Below, one piece after another: positions 33,397-44,815 of a DNA stretch of 64,000 nt. The position numbers were made by a program, and so were the translations under genes. Under the pieces are notes generated by a model. It made no database searches. It was given only the letters and a program-made list of their open reading frames with translations, and was not told the origin of the DNA. This DNA is from Erwinia sp. 198 (GTDB taxonomy: Bacteria > Pseudomonadota > Gammaproteobacteria > Enterobacterales > Enterobacteriaceae): positions 1 to 64,000 of the forward strand of contig NZ_RHUM01000001.1 of assembly GCF_003937915.1 (NCBI RefSeq), given 5' to 3'. The first letter of the stretch is position 1. Each line of letters begins with the position of its first letter.

Positions 33397-34848
33397 ATGA
33401 GCAACTCGCTTCAGGATAACGACTTATTTCAGAACGGCTTTTTTATCGATGGTCAGTGGCTGCAGGGCGGTGCAACCTTTGACGTACTGAACCCGGCCAC
33501 CGGCGAAGTCATTACTCAGGTCGCGCGCGCCGGTAAAGATGAAACCGAACGGGCGATTGCCGCCGCCGCCAAAGCCTTTCCCGCCTGGCGGGCGAAAACC
33601 GCCAAAGAGCGTAGCGAAATTCTTTACCGCTGGTATCAGCTGATTATCGACAACAAAGCCTGGCTGGGCAAACTGATGACGGCGGAGCAGGGCAAGCCTG
33701 TAAAAGAAGCCGAGGGCGAAGTCGAGTATGCCGCCAGCTTTATTCAATGGTTTGCCGAGCAGGCAAAGCGCGCTAACGGTGAAATCATTCCGCCGGCCAA
33801 AGCGGGCTCGCGCATTCTGGCGACGCGCGAACCCATCGGCGTGGTCGCCGCTATTACGCCCTGGAATTTCCCGATGGCAATGCTGACGCGCAAGCTTGGC
33901 CCCGCGCTGGCCGCAGGCTGCACCGGCATTATCAAACCCGCTAATAACACGCCGCTGTCGGCTTTTGCCCTGGTGGCGCTGGCGAAAAAAGCGGGCGTGC
34001 CGGACGGCGTGCTGAATGCGGTGGCGGGCGATACCAAAGCCATCAGCGATGCCGTTATGGCCAGTTCGACGGTCAGGAAAATCTCTTTCACCGGCTCTAC
34101 GGAAGTCGGCAAGCTGCTGATGCGTAACGCCGCTGAGACGATGAAAAAAGTGTCGATGGAGCTGGGCGGCAACGCGCCCTATATCGTATTTGAGGATGCG
34201 GATATCGACGCCGCCGTTAAAGGCGCCATCGCCAACAAGTTCCGCAACGCGGGCCAGGTTTGCGTCAGCGTTAACCGCTTCTTTATTCATAACAGCGTTT
34301 ACGACCGTTTTGTCAGCCAGCTGGCGGAAGAGGTGGGCAAGCTGAAGGTGGGTAACGGTATGGAAGAAGGCGTGATTGTCGGGCCGCTGATTGAAGCTTC
34401 CGCCATTGATAAGGTGGAAGAGCATGTTAAAGATGCCAAAGCGAAAGGCGGTAAGATCGTCGTCGGTGGCGACCGGCACGCGCTCGGCGGCAATTTCTGG
34501 CAGCCGACGGTGATTGCCGAAGCCAGTGAAAACATGAAGCTGGCAAAAGAAGAGACGTTCGGCCCGGTTGCCGCCTGTTTCCGCTTTGACAGCGAAGAAG
34601 AGGTAATCCGCCGCGCCAACGATACCGAATTTGGTCTGGCAGCCTACTTCTATACCCGTGATGTCCAGCGCATCTTCCGCGTAGCGGCGGCGCTGGAAAG
34701 CGGCATGATCGGCATCAATGAGTGCGCGGTATCTACCGAGCTGGCGCCTTTTGGCGGCGTGAAAGAGTCCGGGCTGGGACGGGAAGGATCGGTGCTGGGA
34801 CTGGAAGAGTTTTTAGAGGTCAAAGCCCTGCATATTGGGGGACTGTAA
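33397..34848 (+). CDS. NAD(P)-dependent succinate-semialdehyde dehydrogenase family protein
   Basis: Aldehyde dehydrogenase of the GabD branch. The 483-residue protein aligns over its length with E. coli GabD and has the expected active site: Asn157 in TPWNFPMA, Glu255 in MELGGNAP and the nucleophile Cys289 in [12 protein letters not shown]. Where GabD has NTGIISNEVAPFGG this protein has [14 protein letters not shown], so the substrate may differ. It begins 91 bases after aaeB; between them lies the hairpin GCGGCCTG/CAGGCCGC. It is absent at this place in E. coli, and its position after an aromatic-acid pump raises the possibility of an aromatic or short-chain aldehyde substrate. Confidence 0.85.
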   Translation: MSNSLQDNDLFQNGFFIDGQWLQGGATFDVLNPATGEVITQVARAGKDETERAIAAAAKAFPAWRAKTAKERSEILYRWYQLIIDNKAWLGKLMTAEQGKPVKEAEGEVEYAASFIQWFAEQAKRANGEIIPPAKAGSRILATREPIGVVAAITPWNFPMAMLTRKLGPALAAGCTGIIKPANNTPLSAFALVALAKKAGVPDGVLNAVAGDTKAISDAVMASSTVRKISFTGSTEVGKLLMRNAAETMKKVSMELGGNAPYIVFEDADIDAAVKGAIANKFRNAGQVCVSVNRFFIHNSVYDRFVSQLAEEVGKLKVGNGMEEGVIVGPLIEASAIDKVEEHVKDAKAKGGKIVVGGDRHALGGNFWQPTVIAEASENMKLAKEETFGPVAACFRFDSEEEVIRRANDTEFGLAAYFYTRDVQRIFRVAAALESGMIGINECAVSTELAPFGGVKESGLGREGSVLGLEEFLEVKALHIGGL

Positions 34849-34898
34849 CTCAGCGGGCGGCTACGCGTCGCCCGACCGTTTTCCTGTGGAGCGGCAGT

Positions 34899-35168
34899 AT
34901 GAGAACAGAAATTTTTGATTTTAATGAAATTGTGGATCAGGCACATTTCTTCCGACAGTTCAGCGATCGTTTTTCACTGGGCGATCGGCCTGTTACCGAT
35001 TTGGATAGCCTGTGGGAAGTGGTGAGCGACAGATCGCTGCCGTTGCCGCTGCAGATCGAATTTGTGCATCTTGGCACAGGCCAGAGACGGCGCTACGGCG
35101 CGTTGATCCTGCTGTTTGACGAAGCGGAGGAGGAGCTGGAAGGCGATCTACGATTTAACGTGCGCTGA
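34899..35168 (+). CDS. yhcO: barstar-family protein YhcO
   Basis: An 89-residue protein of the barstar (RNase inhibitor) family. The start [14 protein letters not shown] aligns with E. coli YhcO; longer frames have no homology. [20 protein letters not shown] and [15 protein letters not shown] are the conserved barstar-like segments. No cognate barnase gene is visible in the window, so the partner is unknown. Confidence 0.93.
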   Translation: MRTEIFDFNEIVDQAHFFRQFSDRFSLGDRPVTDLDSLWEVVSDRSLPLPLQIEFVHLGTGQRRRYGALILLFDEAEEELEGDLRFNVR

Positions 35169-35173
35169 AACGA

Positions 35174-35197
35174 AAAAGGGCCCCGGCGAACGGGGCC
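35174..35197 (-). terminator. terminator after the first yhcN-type gene
   Basis: On the minus strand GGCCCCG TTCGC CGGGGCC is followed by CTTTTTCG. It lies after the stop of the 85-residue gene at 35231 and is convergent with yhcO. Confidence 0.82.
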
Positions 35198-35230
35198 AAA
35201 GGGTTCGTCTTAGGGTACGCTGACGAGGAA

Positions 35231-35488
35231 TTACTTATACAGCTCGGCGGTGACGTGCCAGGTGTTGTCGTTGCGCGCTTCGATAACGCGATAGGCGCTG
35301 GCACCTTGTTCATCCGCTTTCTGCGACAGCTGCTGACGGATGTCCATCGGTGCACCTGCCACGCCGCTTAATGAAATGGTGCCGGCGGATTGTAGATCCC
35401 GCGATTGCTCTGCGTTAACCAGCTGTGCAGCTGAGGCGCCGAAGGAAAGTACGGAGAGCAGGCTTAATACGGCTAAAGTTGTTTTCAT
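35231..35488 (-). CDS. YhcN/BhsA family periplasmic protein (copy 1)
   Basis: An 85-residue secreted protein of the DUF1471 (YhcN/BhsA/McbA) family. The start MKTTLAVLSLLS was chosen for its signal peptide (cleavage after ASA near residue 20) and the GAGGAAG ribosome-binding site. The mature part has the family core GTISLSGVAGAPMDIRQQLSQKAD and ends in TAELYK. It is the third of three tandem paralogues in transcription order. Family members act in stress response and biofilm formation; this copy's role is not known. Confidence 0.92.
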   Translation of the reverse strand: MKTTLAVLSLLSVLSFGASAAQLVNAEQSRDLQSAGTISLSGVAGAPMDIRQQLSQKADEQGASAYRVIEARNDNTWHVTAELYK

Positions 35489-35580
35489 GATTTTCTTCCT
35501 CATTGTCATCAACAACCCGCGTCTGAAACCTGTCAGGTCGTCGATATAGCGGCAGGCTTTACGCCTGCCCGTCGCCCATC

Positions 35581-35850
35581 TTATTTATACAGTTCTGCGG
35601 TCGCGTGATAGTTGCCGTTGTTGTAGGCCTCAATCACCCGATACGATTTGGCACCCTGTTCGTCAGCTTTTTGTGAAAGCTGCTGACGGATGGTGGTTGG
35701 CGCGCCGTCGATGCCGCTAACGCTGATGGTACCCATAGGCTGCAGATTTTCGTTGGCAACCTGCCGATCGGTTACCAGGTTGGCAGCGCTGGCGCCGAAA
35801 GAGAGAACGGAAGCCAGGCTTAGCGCGGCGACAGTAAATTTCGTGTTCAT
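35581..35850 (-). CDS. YhcN/BhsA family periplasmic protein (copy 2)
   Basis: An 89-residue DUF1471 protein with a signal peptide (MNTKFTVAALSLASVLSFG, cleavage near residue 22), the core GTISVSGIDGAPTTIRQQLS and the same TAELYK ending. Its C-terminal half resembles copy 1 (RQQLSQKADEQGA in both), which points to local duplication. About 90 bases separate it from each neighbour, enough for separate promoters. Confidence 0.92.
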   Translation of the reverse strand: MNTKFTVAALSLASVLSFGASAANLVTDRQVANENLQPMGTISVSGIDGAPTTIRQQLSQKADEQGAKSYRVIEAYNNGNYHATAELYK

Positions 35851-35934
35851 AACAGATGCTCCAGAAGTAGGGCGATAACCGAAAGGGCTAGAAAAATTTT
35901 ATTATTCTTGGGGTTATCGTCAGGGTTAGATTGA

Positions 35935-36198
35935 TTATTTGTACAGCTCAGCCGTAGCGTGATAGTTGCCGTTCAAATAGGCCTCTACCACACGGTAGGC
36001 TTTAGCGCCCTGAGCGTCGGCTTTCTGGCTCAGCTGGGCATTGATATCCATAGGGGATGCGCTGACGCCGCTCACGCTAACGGTACCGATCGCTTGCATG
36101 TTTTGCGCCTGATCCGCGTTAACAGATTCAGCTGCAAAAGCACCAAAAGAGAGCAGAGAGAGCAGGCTGGCGGCAGCCACGGTAGTTTTTACGTTCAT
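35935..36198 (-). CDS. yhcN: YhcN family periplasmic protein (copy 3, closest to E. coli YhcN)
   Basis: An 87-residue DUF1471 protein. The start MNVKTTVAAASLLSLLSFG gives a normal signal peptide; an upstream Met would spoil it. The segments SFGAFAAESVNADQAQNMQAIGTVS and VSASPMD resemble E. coli YhcN most closely of the three copies. It is the most upstream gene of the tandem set. E. coli YhcN responds to acid, cytoplasmic pH and peroxide stress. Confidence 0.92.
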   Translation of the reverse strand: MNVKTTVAAASLLSLLSFGAFAAESVNADQAQNMQAIGTVSVSGVSASPMDINAQLSQKADAQGAKAYRVVEAYLNGNYHATAELYK

Positions 36199-36607
36199 GG
36201 AAATTGTCCTCGTCATTATTTTTATCGTGTTGTTAGTGTGATTCACATCACGAAAAGGATTATAGATCTGATAACGTAAAATATTAATAGCAGACTAATA
36301 ATGTTTTGTTGCGATATTTAAGCCGTTAACCACTTTTTAATAACGTTCAGTTATAAAAAACGCTTATAAGTTGCCCTGGCCACATGAAATATGCGTAAAA
36401 ACATTGAGATAGATCAATTTAACTATTTGTGCGCTTATTTGTGGCAGATCACACTACGAGACGGGAACCCATAAAATTTAACGGCGATGTCAGCGCAATA
36501 AGCTAGTGGATTATGCTGTTTTTAACGGCGTGGAGAGGGAAAAGGCAACGCGCCGACGGCGATCGACGCGAGGGAAAACGATAAGGAACTGCATAAAAAC
36601 CGGTGGT
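36199..36607. promoter_or_regulatory. AT-rich intergenic region between yhcN and argR
   Basis: No gene is visible. By position it holds the yhcN promoter region and the end of the argR transcript. TTGAGATAGATCAA at 36404-36417 differs by one base from the FNR consensus TTGAT-N4-ATCAA; it lies about 205 bases upstream of the yhcN start, so its target is uncertain. Confidence 0.35.
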
Positions 36608-37087
<480 letters not shown>

Positions 37088-37119
37088 CTAAAGGTCGCAA
37101 GAGAATTCCCGGCTGGGAT

Positions 37120-37157
37120 AACTTATTATTATGCACTTTTTTGCATTTTTATGCAAA
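37120..37157 (-). promoter_or_regulatory. argR operator: two ARG boxes
   Basis: TTTGCAT TTTT ATGCAAA (37140-37157) is a perfect 18-base palindrome of the ARG-box form TnTGAAT-W4-ATTCAnA. A weaker box (AACTTATTATTATGCACT, 37120-37137) lies 2 bases away, the spacing known for the E. coli argR operator. The rest of the 37079-37495 gap should hold the mdh promoters. Confidence 0.7.
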
Positions 37158-37291
37158 CTAAGCCTGTTTTTTACACCCTGTTAACTATCTTTGCCAGATG
37201 ACGGCCGTGAAAAATTCGCCTTATTCCGCGACGTCGCGCACAATAAGTGAACAGAATGTTATAAAATTGATGTTGTTTGGCTAAGTATTAA

Positions 37292-38431
<1,140 letters not shown>

Positions 38432-38437
38432 TCCACT

Positions 38438-38467
38438 CAGGGCCAGCTTTCGCTGGCCCTGGCCTTT
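38438..38467 (+). terminator. mdh terminator
   Basis: CAGGGCCAGC TTTC GCTGGCCCTG followed by GCCTTTTA, directly after the mdh stop. The T run overlaps the degS stop codon on the other strand. Confidence 0.85.
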
Positions 38468-39525
38468 TAGCTGCCCGGATATTCCAGTACGGTAATTTGC
38501 AGCGTCATCTTGCGATCGTTACGCAAAATATCCACGTCAATCGCCGTTCCCGGACGGATTTCTGCTACCTGATCCATGGTTTCCAGGGCGGAAACCGCAG
38601 GCTTATGGTTCACGCTGACGATGACGTCGTTCACCTGCAGGCCTGCTTTCGCCGCCGGCCCACCCTGCGCCACGTTGGTTACCACGATGCCCTGGACGTG
38701 ATCGATGCTGCCGTTCTGGCCATGCATTTGCGGTATTTCACGCCCGCTGATGCCGATAAACCCACGGATAACGCGGCCGTCGCGGATCAGCTTGTCCATA
38801 ATTTTCGCCGCCAGCGCGGTAGGGATGGCAAAACCGATGCCTTCCGGCGTTTCGCCATCGTTGCTTTTATCGAACGACAGCGTATTAATGCCCATCAGTT
38901 CGCCCAGCGAGTTAATCAGCGCGCCGCCGGAGTTGCCCTTATTAATAGAAGCATCGGTTTGCAGGAAATTCTGGTAACGGGAAGGGCTGAGGCCTACGCG
39001 GCCGGTCGCGCTGATGATGCCCTGCGTAACCGTCTGGCCAATGTTGTAAGGATTGCCTATCGCCATCACCAGATCGCCGATATGCGCCACTCGCTTAGGA
39101 TTCACAGGAATAACCGGCAGGCCGGAAGCGGTGATCTTCAGCACGGCCAGATCGGTAAGGCTGTCCGAGCCCACCAGCATGGCTTCAAAAATTCGGCCAT
39201 CCTGTAGCGCGACGATAATCTGATCGGCATCGTTAATTACATGCTTGTTGGTCAGGATATAGCCGCGCCCGTCCATAATCACGCCGGAGCCCAGCGTGCG
39301 GATCTCCAGGTTATGGGCCGACGCGTTGGCGCTGCGATTATAGACGTTCACCACCGCAGGCGCGGCGCGACGCACCGCGTCGTTATAGCTGACGAGCTTC
39401 TGGCTGGCGCTGTCATCTTTTAGCGTAAAAAAATTATTGCCGATGCGCAGCGCGGGCAGCGCGACCAGCAGCAGGCCCGCTACAACCAGGCCAAGAAGCA
39501 CTGAACGCATAAGTTTAGGAAACAT
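38467..39525 (-). CDS. degS: sigma-E pathway site-1 protease DegS
   Basis: Inner-membrane serine protease that senses misfolded outer-membrane proteins and cuts RseA to release sigma-E. The start MFPKLMRSVLLGL gives 352 residues. There is one N-terminal membrane anchor (about 6-24), a trypsin-like domain with the triad His95, Asp125 and Ser199 (GNSGGAL), and one PDZ domain (about 255-345). It has the DegS layout (anchor, one PDZ) and not the DegQ layout. It follows degQ on the same strand after 77 bases. Confidence 0.97.
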   Translation of the reverse strand: MFPKLMRSVLLGLVVAGLLLVALPALRIGNNFFTLKDDSASQKLVSYNDAVRRAAPAVVNVYNRSANASAHNLEIRTLGSGVIMDGRGYILTNKHVINDADQIIVALQDGRIFEAMLVGSDSLTDLAVLKITASGLPVIPVNPKRVAHIGDLVMAIGNPYNIGQTVTQGIISATGRVGLSPSRYQNFLQTDASINKGNSGGALINSLGELMGINTLSFDKSNDGETPEGIGFAIPTALAAKIMDKLIRDGRVIRGFIGISGREIPQMHGQNGSIDHVQGIVVTNVAQGGPAAKAGLQVNDVIVSVNHKPAVSALETMDQVAEIRPGTAIDVDILRNDRKMTLQITVLEYPGS

Positions 39526-39571
39526 GGCTTTAACTGATGAATGAATAGACGATGGGCAGGATAACATGAGT

Positions 39572-39597
39572 CGGGCGGACGCGCAGGTGTCCGCCCG
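39572..39597 (-). promoter_or_regulatory. hairpin between degQ and degS
   Basis: CGGGCGGAC and GTCCGCCCG form a perfect nine-pair stem just after the degQ stop. No T run follows on the minus strand, so it may stabilise the degQ mRNA end or weaken readthrough instead of acting as a full terminator. Confidence 0.45.
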
Positions 39598-39602
39598 AAG
39601 TT

Positions 39603-40964
39603 TTAGCGTAAAAGCAGATAGATACTTTCGCCGTTGCGGATAACGTTCAGCGCCATCAGCGAAGGTTTTGCCGTCAGCTGCTTGCGCAGGCCGGCAAGAT
39701 TTTCAACGCGGGTGCGGTTAAGCCCGACGATAATATCGCCTTTTTGCAGGCCGAACTGCGCGGCCGGCGTGCCTTTATCGACGCTGTCCACGCTGACGCC
39801 TTTGGTGCCGTCTTTCGCCGCGCCGTCGCTTAAGGTCGCGCCCTGTAGCGCAGGGTTCAGCAGCTCGGTGCTGGCGGTCTGGGTGCTGTTGTCCAGCTTC
39901 ACGGTCAGCGTCTGCGGCTTGCCGTCGCGCAGCAGGCCTACCTTCACCTCTTTGCCCGGCGCGGTGGTGCCAATTTTTACCCGCAGCGCGGCGAAGCTTT
40001 CCACCGGCTTGTCATCCAGCGAGGTAATAATATCGCCCGCTTTGATGCCGGCTTTACCCGCCGCCGAGCCCGGCAGCACTTCATTGACGAAAGCGCCGCG
40101 CTGGGCGTCAACGTTAAAGGCTTTCGCCATTTCCGCCGTCATCTCCGTGCCCTTGATACCCAACTGGCCGCGTTTCACCTCGCCAAACTCGATCAGCTGC
40201 TGCGCCAGATTCATCGCCATATTGCCCGGAATAGCGAAGCCGATACCGATATTGCCGCCGGCAGACGAGAGAATAGCGGTGTTGATGCCGATCAGTTCGC
40301 CGTTAAGATTTACCAGCGCGCCGCCGGAATTGCCGCGATTGATCGCTGCATCGGTCTGAATAAAGTTTTCCAGCCCTTCCAGATTCAGTCCGCTGCGTCC
40401 CAGTGCCGACACGATACCGGATGTGGCCGTCTGGCCAAGGCCGAACGGATTGCCGATCGCCACCGCGAAGTCGCCGACCTTCAGCTGGTCGGAATCGGCC
40501 ACTTTCACCTGCGTCAGGCCTTTGGCACCGCTGACCTGGATCAGGGCGATATCGGTCTGCTCGTCGTGGCCGATAAGCTTAGCGTCAAATTCCCGGCCGT
40601 CGCTCAGCTGGACGCTGATTTTATCCGCGCCGTTAACCACATGATTATTGGTAAGGATGTAGCCCTTTTCCGCGTTGATAACCACGCCGGATGCCAGACC
40701 TTCAAAAGGCTGGCTGCTGTCGCCGCCGTCCTGGCCTTCCTGCCCGAAAAAGCGTTTTAGCTGCTCGGGGATTTCCTGCGTTTGCGTCGGCTGCGTGCCC
40801 GCCACGTGGACGCTGACCACCGCAGGCAGCACTTTTTCCAGCATTGGCGCCAGGCTGGGCAGCGACTGCCCCTGAATTTGTGCCGGTAGCGTGGCCTGCG
40901 CCGCCGGAGCTGAACCCATGCTGATACTCAGGGCTAATGCGCTCAACAGTAATGATTTTTTCAT
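39603..40964 (-). CDS. degQ: periplasmic serine endoprotease DegQ
   Basis: Periplasmic quality-control protease and chaperone of the HtrA family. The start MKKSLLLSALALS gives a 453-residue precursor with a signal peptide ending after AQA near residue 24; the 18 upstream codons have no homology. The triad is His108, Asp138 and Ser213, followed by two PDZ domains (about 260-350 and 370-450). The short loop between residues 55 and 85 fits DegQ better than DegP. Tandem degQ-degS is conserved in Enterobacterales. Confidence 0.97.
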   Translation of the reverse strand: MKKSLLLSALALSISMGSAPAAQATLPAQIQGQSLPSLAPMLEKVLPAVVSVHVAGTQPTQTQEIPEQLKRFFGQEGQDGGDSSQPFEGLASGVVINAEKGYILTNNHVVNGADKISVQLSDGREFDAKLIGHDEQTDIALIQVSGAKGLTQVKVADSDQLKVGDFAVAIGNPFGLGQTATSGIVSALGRSGLNLEGLENFIQTDAAINRGNSGGALVNLNGELIGINTAILSSAGGNIGIGFAIPGNMAMNLAQQLIEFGEVKRGQLGIKGTEMTAEMAKAFNVDAQRGAFVNEVLPGSAAGKAGIKAGDIITSLDDKPVESFAALRVKIGTTAPGKEVKVGLLRDGKPQTLTVKLDNSTQTASTELLNPALQGATLSDGAAKDGTKGVSVDSVDKGTPAAQFGLQKGDIIVGLNRTRVENLAGLRKQLTAKPSLMALNVIRNGESIYLLLR

Positions 40965-41031
40965 CGCTAAGACTCGCAAAAAGTGGGGGAGAGCATCCGG
41001 GACGAAGCCTGGACACAAGGGTCAGAATAGT

Positions 41032-41056
41032 AAAAAGGGGCGATTAACGCCCCTTT
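41032..41056 (-). terminator. zapG terminator
   Basis: On the minus strand AAAGGGGCG TTAAT CGCCCCTTT is followed by TT and A. It starts about 20 bases after the zapG stop and lies upstream of degQ. Confidence 0.85.
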
Positions 41057-41075
41057 ACCACACGACGCGCCCGTT

Positions 41076-41480
41076 TTATTTCTCGTGCGCCGTACGCTCG
41101 CCGCGCAGCAGGCCGGTAGCGCTGTCAGGGTAATCACGCGGCATCTGCACCGGCACCTGATCGTTATCCGCTTCCGATTCGGTCAGCTGATAAGCAAACG
41201 GATTTTTTTCGCCCGGCAGGTTCGGCAGCAGATCGTTAGAACCTTTCGCCATATGCTGATAAAGCTGGCGGTAGTCGCGCGCCATATTATCCAGCAGCTC
41301 GGCGCTCTGCGCGAAGTGGCTGGTCAGCTCTTCGCGATAATCAGCCAGTTCGGCTTTGGTTTTTTCCAGTTCGTACTGCTGGCTGCGCTGCTCGCGCAGT
41401 TTCTTGTTACCAAAACGCATCGCCAGCGCACCGATAATTACTCCCGCTACCAGGCCAATAAGCGCGTATTCCCAGGTCAT
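41076..41480 (-). CDS. zapG: Z-ring associated protein ZapG (YhcB)
   Basis: Inner-membrane protein involved in cell division and envelope biogenesis. The 134-residue protein has one N-terminal membrane helix (MTWEYALIGLVAGVIIGALAM, the first 20 residues), then a long coiled coil (about 28-80) and a flexible acidic tail. Length and sequence match E. coli YhcB. It is divergent from zapE, as in E. coli. Confidence 0.96.
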   Translation of the reverse strand: MTWEYALIGLVAGVIIGALAMRFGNKKLREQRSQQYELEKTKAELADYREELTSHFAQSAELLDNMARDYRQLYQHMAKGSNDLLPNLPGEKNPFAYQLTESEADNDQVPVQMPRDYPDSATGLLRGERTAHEK

Positions 41481-41665
41481 AATAACTCCCGTGTTGTCTT
41501 CATCGTTCCGTAAAAACCTCTGGCCTTATGCCAGTCCGTTAACAGCCACTATAACCGCTAATCTCATGGAAGTGGAATCCTGCGGCTGCATCGCTTAGTG
41601 TAGAACGGCCTTTTTTTCGACAATCAATCACCTGACGCACCGAATAATTCAGGGAATGGGAATCT

Positions 41666-42793
41666 ATGCAAACGAAGTCTCCTCTTGCGCTTTACCAACG
41701 GGCGCTGGAAAACGGCGAGTATCAACCTGATGATATTCAACGTGAAGCCGTTACCCGTCTGGATGGGATTTATCAGGCGCTGAGCCGGCGCGAACCCGCC
41801 TCTGCCGCTCCCACCAAAGGGCTGTTTGGCCGGCTGAATAAGCTCATGGGAAAAGGCAAAAGCGAGCCGCAGACGCCTGTTCGCGGCCTCTATATGTGGG
41901 GCGGCGTCGGCCGGGGCAAAACCTGGCTGATGGACATGTTTTTTCAGGCAATTCCTGGCGAACGCAAGCAGCGGCTGCACTTCCATCGCTTTATGCTGCG
42001 CGTGCATGAAGAGCTGACGGGCCTTCAGGGCCAGAGCGATCCTTTACAGATCGTGGCTGACCGCTTTAAAAGCGAAACGGATCTGCTCTGTTTCGATGAG
42101 TTCTTCGTTTCCGATATCACTGACGCCATGCTGCTGGGCACGCTGATGGAGGCGCTGTTCGCCAGAGGGATTACGCTGGTCGCCACCTCTAACATTCCGC
42201 CGGACGATCTGTATCGCAACGGCCTGCAGCGGGCACGCTTTCTGCCTGCCATAGAGATGATAAAACAGCACTGTGACGTGATGAATGTGGATGCAGGCAT
42301 CGACTATCGTCTGCGTACGCTGACGTCTGCCCATCTGTGGATGATGCCGCTCAATGAGGCGACCACGAAAGAGATGGACCGCATGTTTGTCGCGCTGGCC
42401 GGCAGCGATCGCAGCGATAAGCCCGTACTGGAGATCAACCATCGTAAGATGCCGACGCTGGGCGTGGCGGAAGGCGTGGTGGCGATGGATTTCCTGACGC
42501 TGTGCGGCGAAGGGCGCAGCCAGCACGACTACATCGAACTGTCGCGCCGTTTTCACAGCGTGCTGCTGTTTAACGTGCCGGTGATGATCTATAAAACCGA
42601 AGACCAGGCGCGACGTTTTTTAGCGTTGGTGGATGAGTTTTACGAACGGCATGTTAAGCTGGTCGTCTCGGCGGAGGCTACGCTGTACGAAATCTATCAG
42701 GGCGCGCGGCTGAAGTTTGAATATCAGCGCTGCGTTTCACGGCTGCAGGAGATGCAAAGCGAAGAGTATCTCCGACTGCCGCACCTGCCATGA
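41666..42793 (+). CDS. zapE: cell division ATPase ZapE (YhcM)
   Basis: AFG1-like ATPase that associates with the Z-ring late in constriction under stress. The 375-residue protein has Walker A GGVGRGKT at 79-86, Walker B LLCFDEFFVSD near residue 135, and the sensor segment TLVATSNIPPDDLY near residue 170. It aligns over its length with E. coli ZapE. The rplM promoter region follows directly. Confidence 0.96.
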   Translation: MQTKSPLALYQRALENGEYQPDDIQREAVTRLDGIYQALSRREPASAAPTKGLFGRLNKLMGKGKSEPQTPVRGLYMWGGVGRGKTWLMDMFFQAIPGERKQRLHFHRFMLRVHEELTGLQGQSDPLQIVADRFKSETDLLCFDEFFVSDITDAMLLGTLMEALFARGITLVATSNIPPDDLYRNGLQRARFLPAIEMIKQHCDVMNVDAGIDYRLRTLTSAHLWMMPLNEATTKEMDRMFVALAGSDRSDKPVLEINHRKMPTLGVAEGVVAMDFLTLCGEGRSQHDYIELSRRFHSVLLFNVPVMIYKTEDQARRFLALVDEFYERHVKLVVSAEATLYEIYQGARLKFEYQRCVSRLQEMQSEEYLRLPHLP

Positions 42794-42863
42794 ATCGTTA
42801 AATTTCCCGGCGTCGGGACGCATTTAATTGTAAAAAGGGGTCGCGCTTTGCGGGCGACTTCTC

Positions 42864-42869
42864 TATAAT
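42864..42869 (+). promoter_or_regulatory. -10 element of the rplM-rpsI promoter
   Basis: TATAAT preceded by CTTCTC lies 170 bases upstream of rplM. The -35 is not obvious: TCGCGC at 42841 is at the right distance but matches poorly. The -10 position suits the long rplM leader seen in Enterobacterales. Confidence 0.55.
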
Positions 42870-42873
42870 CTTG

Positions 42874-43038
42874 CGACCCCACGTTACAGCAAAGGTTTTT
42901 TTCCCAAAACTCTTTGTGTTCCAGTAACTCTATCCGAAGGGGTGGGCTTGCTGGTCGAGATGGTCGTGTGAGCCTCAACCGTTTATTCAAGCGTTTGGGA
43001 TTTCACCAACGTGTAACTTAATTTGGGTAAGCTTTTAG
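42874..43038 (+). ncRNA. rplM (L13) mRNA leader
   Basis: An untranslated leader of about 165 bases between the promoter and rplM. Enterobacterial rplM carries a structured leader (the L13 leader family), and L13 is known to repress its own operon in E. coli. The location, the length and the absence of an open frame fit; the fold was not computed. Confidence 0.55.
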
Positions 43039-43875
<837 letters not shown>

Positions 43876-43905
43876 TTTATTCTGCGCTTGCAGAATCGAT
43901 TATCG

Positions 43906-43934
43906 AAAAACCCGGTGCCTGCACCGGGTTTTTT
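43906..43934 (+). terminator. rplM-rpsI terminator
   Basis: AAAAACCCGGTGC CT GCACCGGGTTTTTT forms a perfect stem with a T run, about 35 bases after the rpsI stop. Confidence 0.95.
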
Positions 43935-44172
43935 CTTGCCCGATTTTCGGCCTGGCTCGTAAAAACGCGACGGGCTCTGTCATTTTCCCGTCAAATCCAT
44001 ATTCCTGCCCCACAAGCTGGCTAAAATCTGGTAAACTGAGTGACACTTTGTGCCTATTAGCCGGGCGGCTGCACAGACGAAGCGTCGTCCGGGTTAGCCG
44101 GGGCAATTTAGCCGTCTGGTCGCCGTGTGGCGGGCTTGCGCAGTAATTTTCTGGATAAACTTGGAGGTTTAC

Positions 44173-44814
44173 ATGGCTGTCGCTGCCAACAAACGTTCGG
44201 TAATGACGCTGTTTTCTGGTCCGACTGACATTTTTAGCCATCAGGTGCGTATTGTGCTGGCGGAGAAGGGTGTCAGCGTAGAGATCGAGCAGGTAGAAAT
44301 GGATAGCCTGCCCCAGGATCTGATTGACCTCAATCCGTACCGTACCGTTCCTACGTTAGTCGATCGTGAACTGACGCTGTATGAATCCCGCATCATCATG
44401 GAATACCTTGATGAGCGTTTCCCGCATCCGCCGCTGATGCCTGTCTACCCGGTTGCGCGTGGCGAAAGCCGTCTGATGATGCATCGCGTCGAGCAGGACT
44501 GGTACAGCCTGATGCGTAAAGTGGAAAACGGCACGGCGCAGGAAGCGGAAGCCGCGCGCAAACAGCTGCGCGAAGAGCTGCTGGCGATAGCGCCGCTGTT
44601 CTCTCGTACGCCTTTCTTTATGAGCGAAGAATTCAGCCTGGTAGACTGCTACCTGGCGCCGCTGCTGTGGCGTCTGCCGCAGATGGGTATCGAGCTGATC
44701 GGCGCCGGCTCGAAAGAGCTGAAAGGCTATATGACGCGCGTATTTGAACGTGATTCCTTCCTGGCCTCTCTGACGGAAGCCGAACGGGAAATGCGCCTGC
44801 ATACGCGGGGCTGA
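44173..44814 (+). CDS. sspA: stringent starvation protein A
   Basis: RNA polymerase-associated protein that helps stationary-phase and acid-stress survival, partly by lowering H-NS. The start MAVAANKRSVMTLFSGPTD gives 213 residues; GGAGG precedes it. It has the glutathione-transferase fold: an N-terminal thioredoxin-like domain (10-85) and a helical C-terminal domain. The conserved surface pocket PHPP at 84-87 is present. sspB begins 1 base downstream. Confidence 0.97.
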   Translation: MAVAANKRSVMTLFSGPTDIFSHQVRIVLAEKGVSVEIEQVEMDSLPQDLIDLNPYRTVPTLVDRELTLYESRIIMEYLDERFPHPPLMPVYPVARGESRLMMHRVEQDWYSLMRKVENGTAQEAEAARKQLREELLAIAPLFSRTPFFMSEEFSLVDCYLAPLLWRLPQMGIELIGAGSKELKGYMTRVFERDSFLASLTEAEREMRLHTRG

Positions 44815-44815
44815 T

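Noticed and set aside
36443-36456. Possible CRP site TGTGGCAGATCACA upstream of the yhcN array
   Set aside because: The two half-sites are separated by four bases and not the six needed by CRP.
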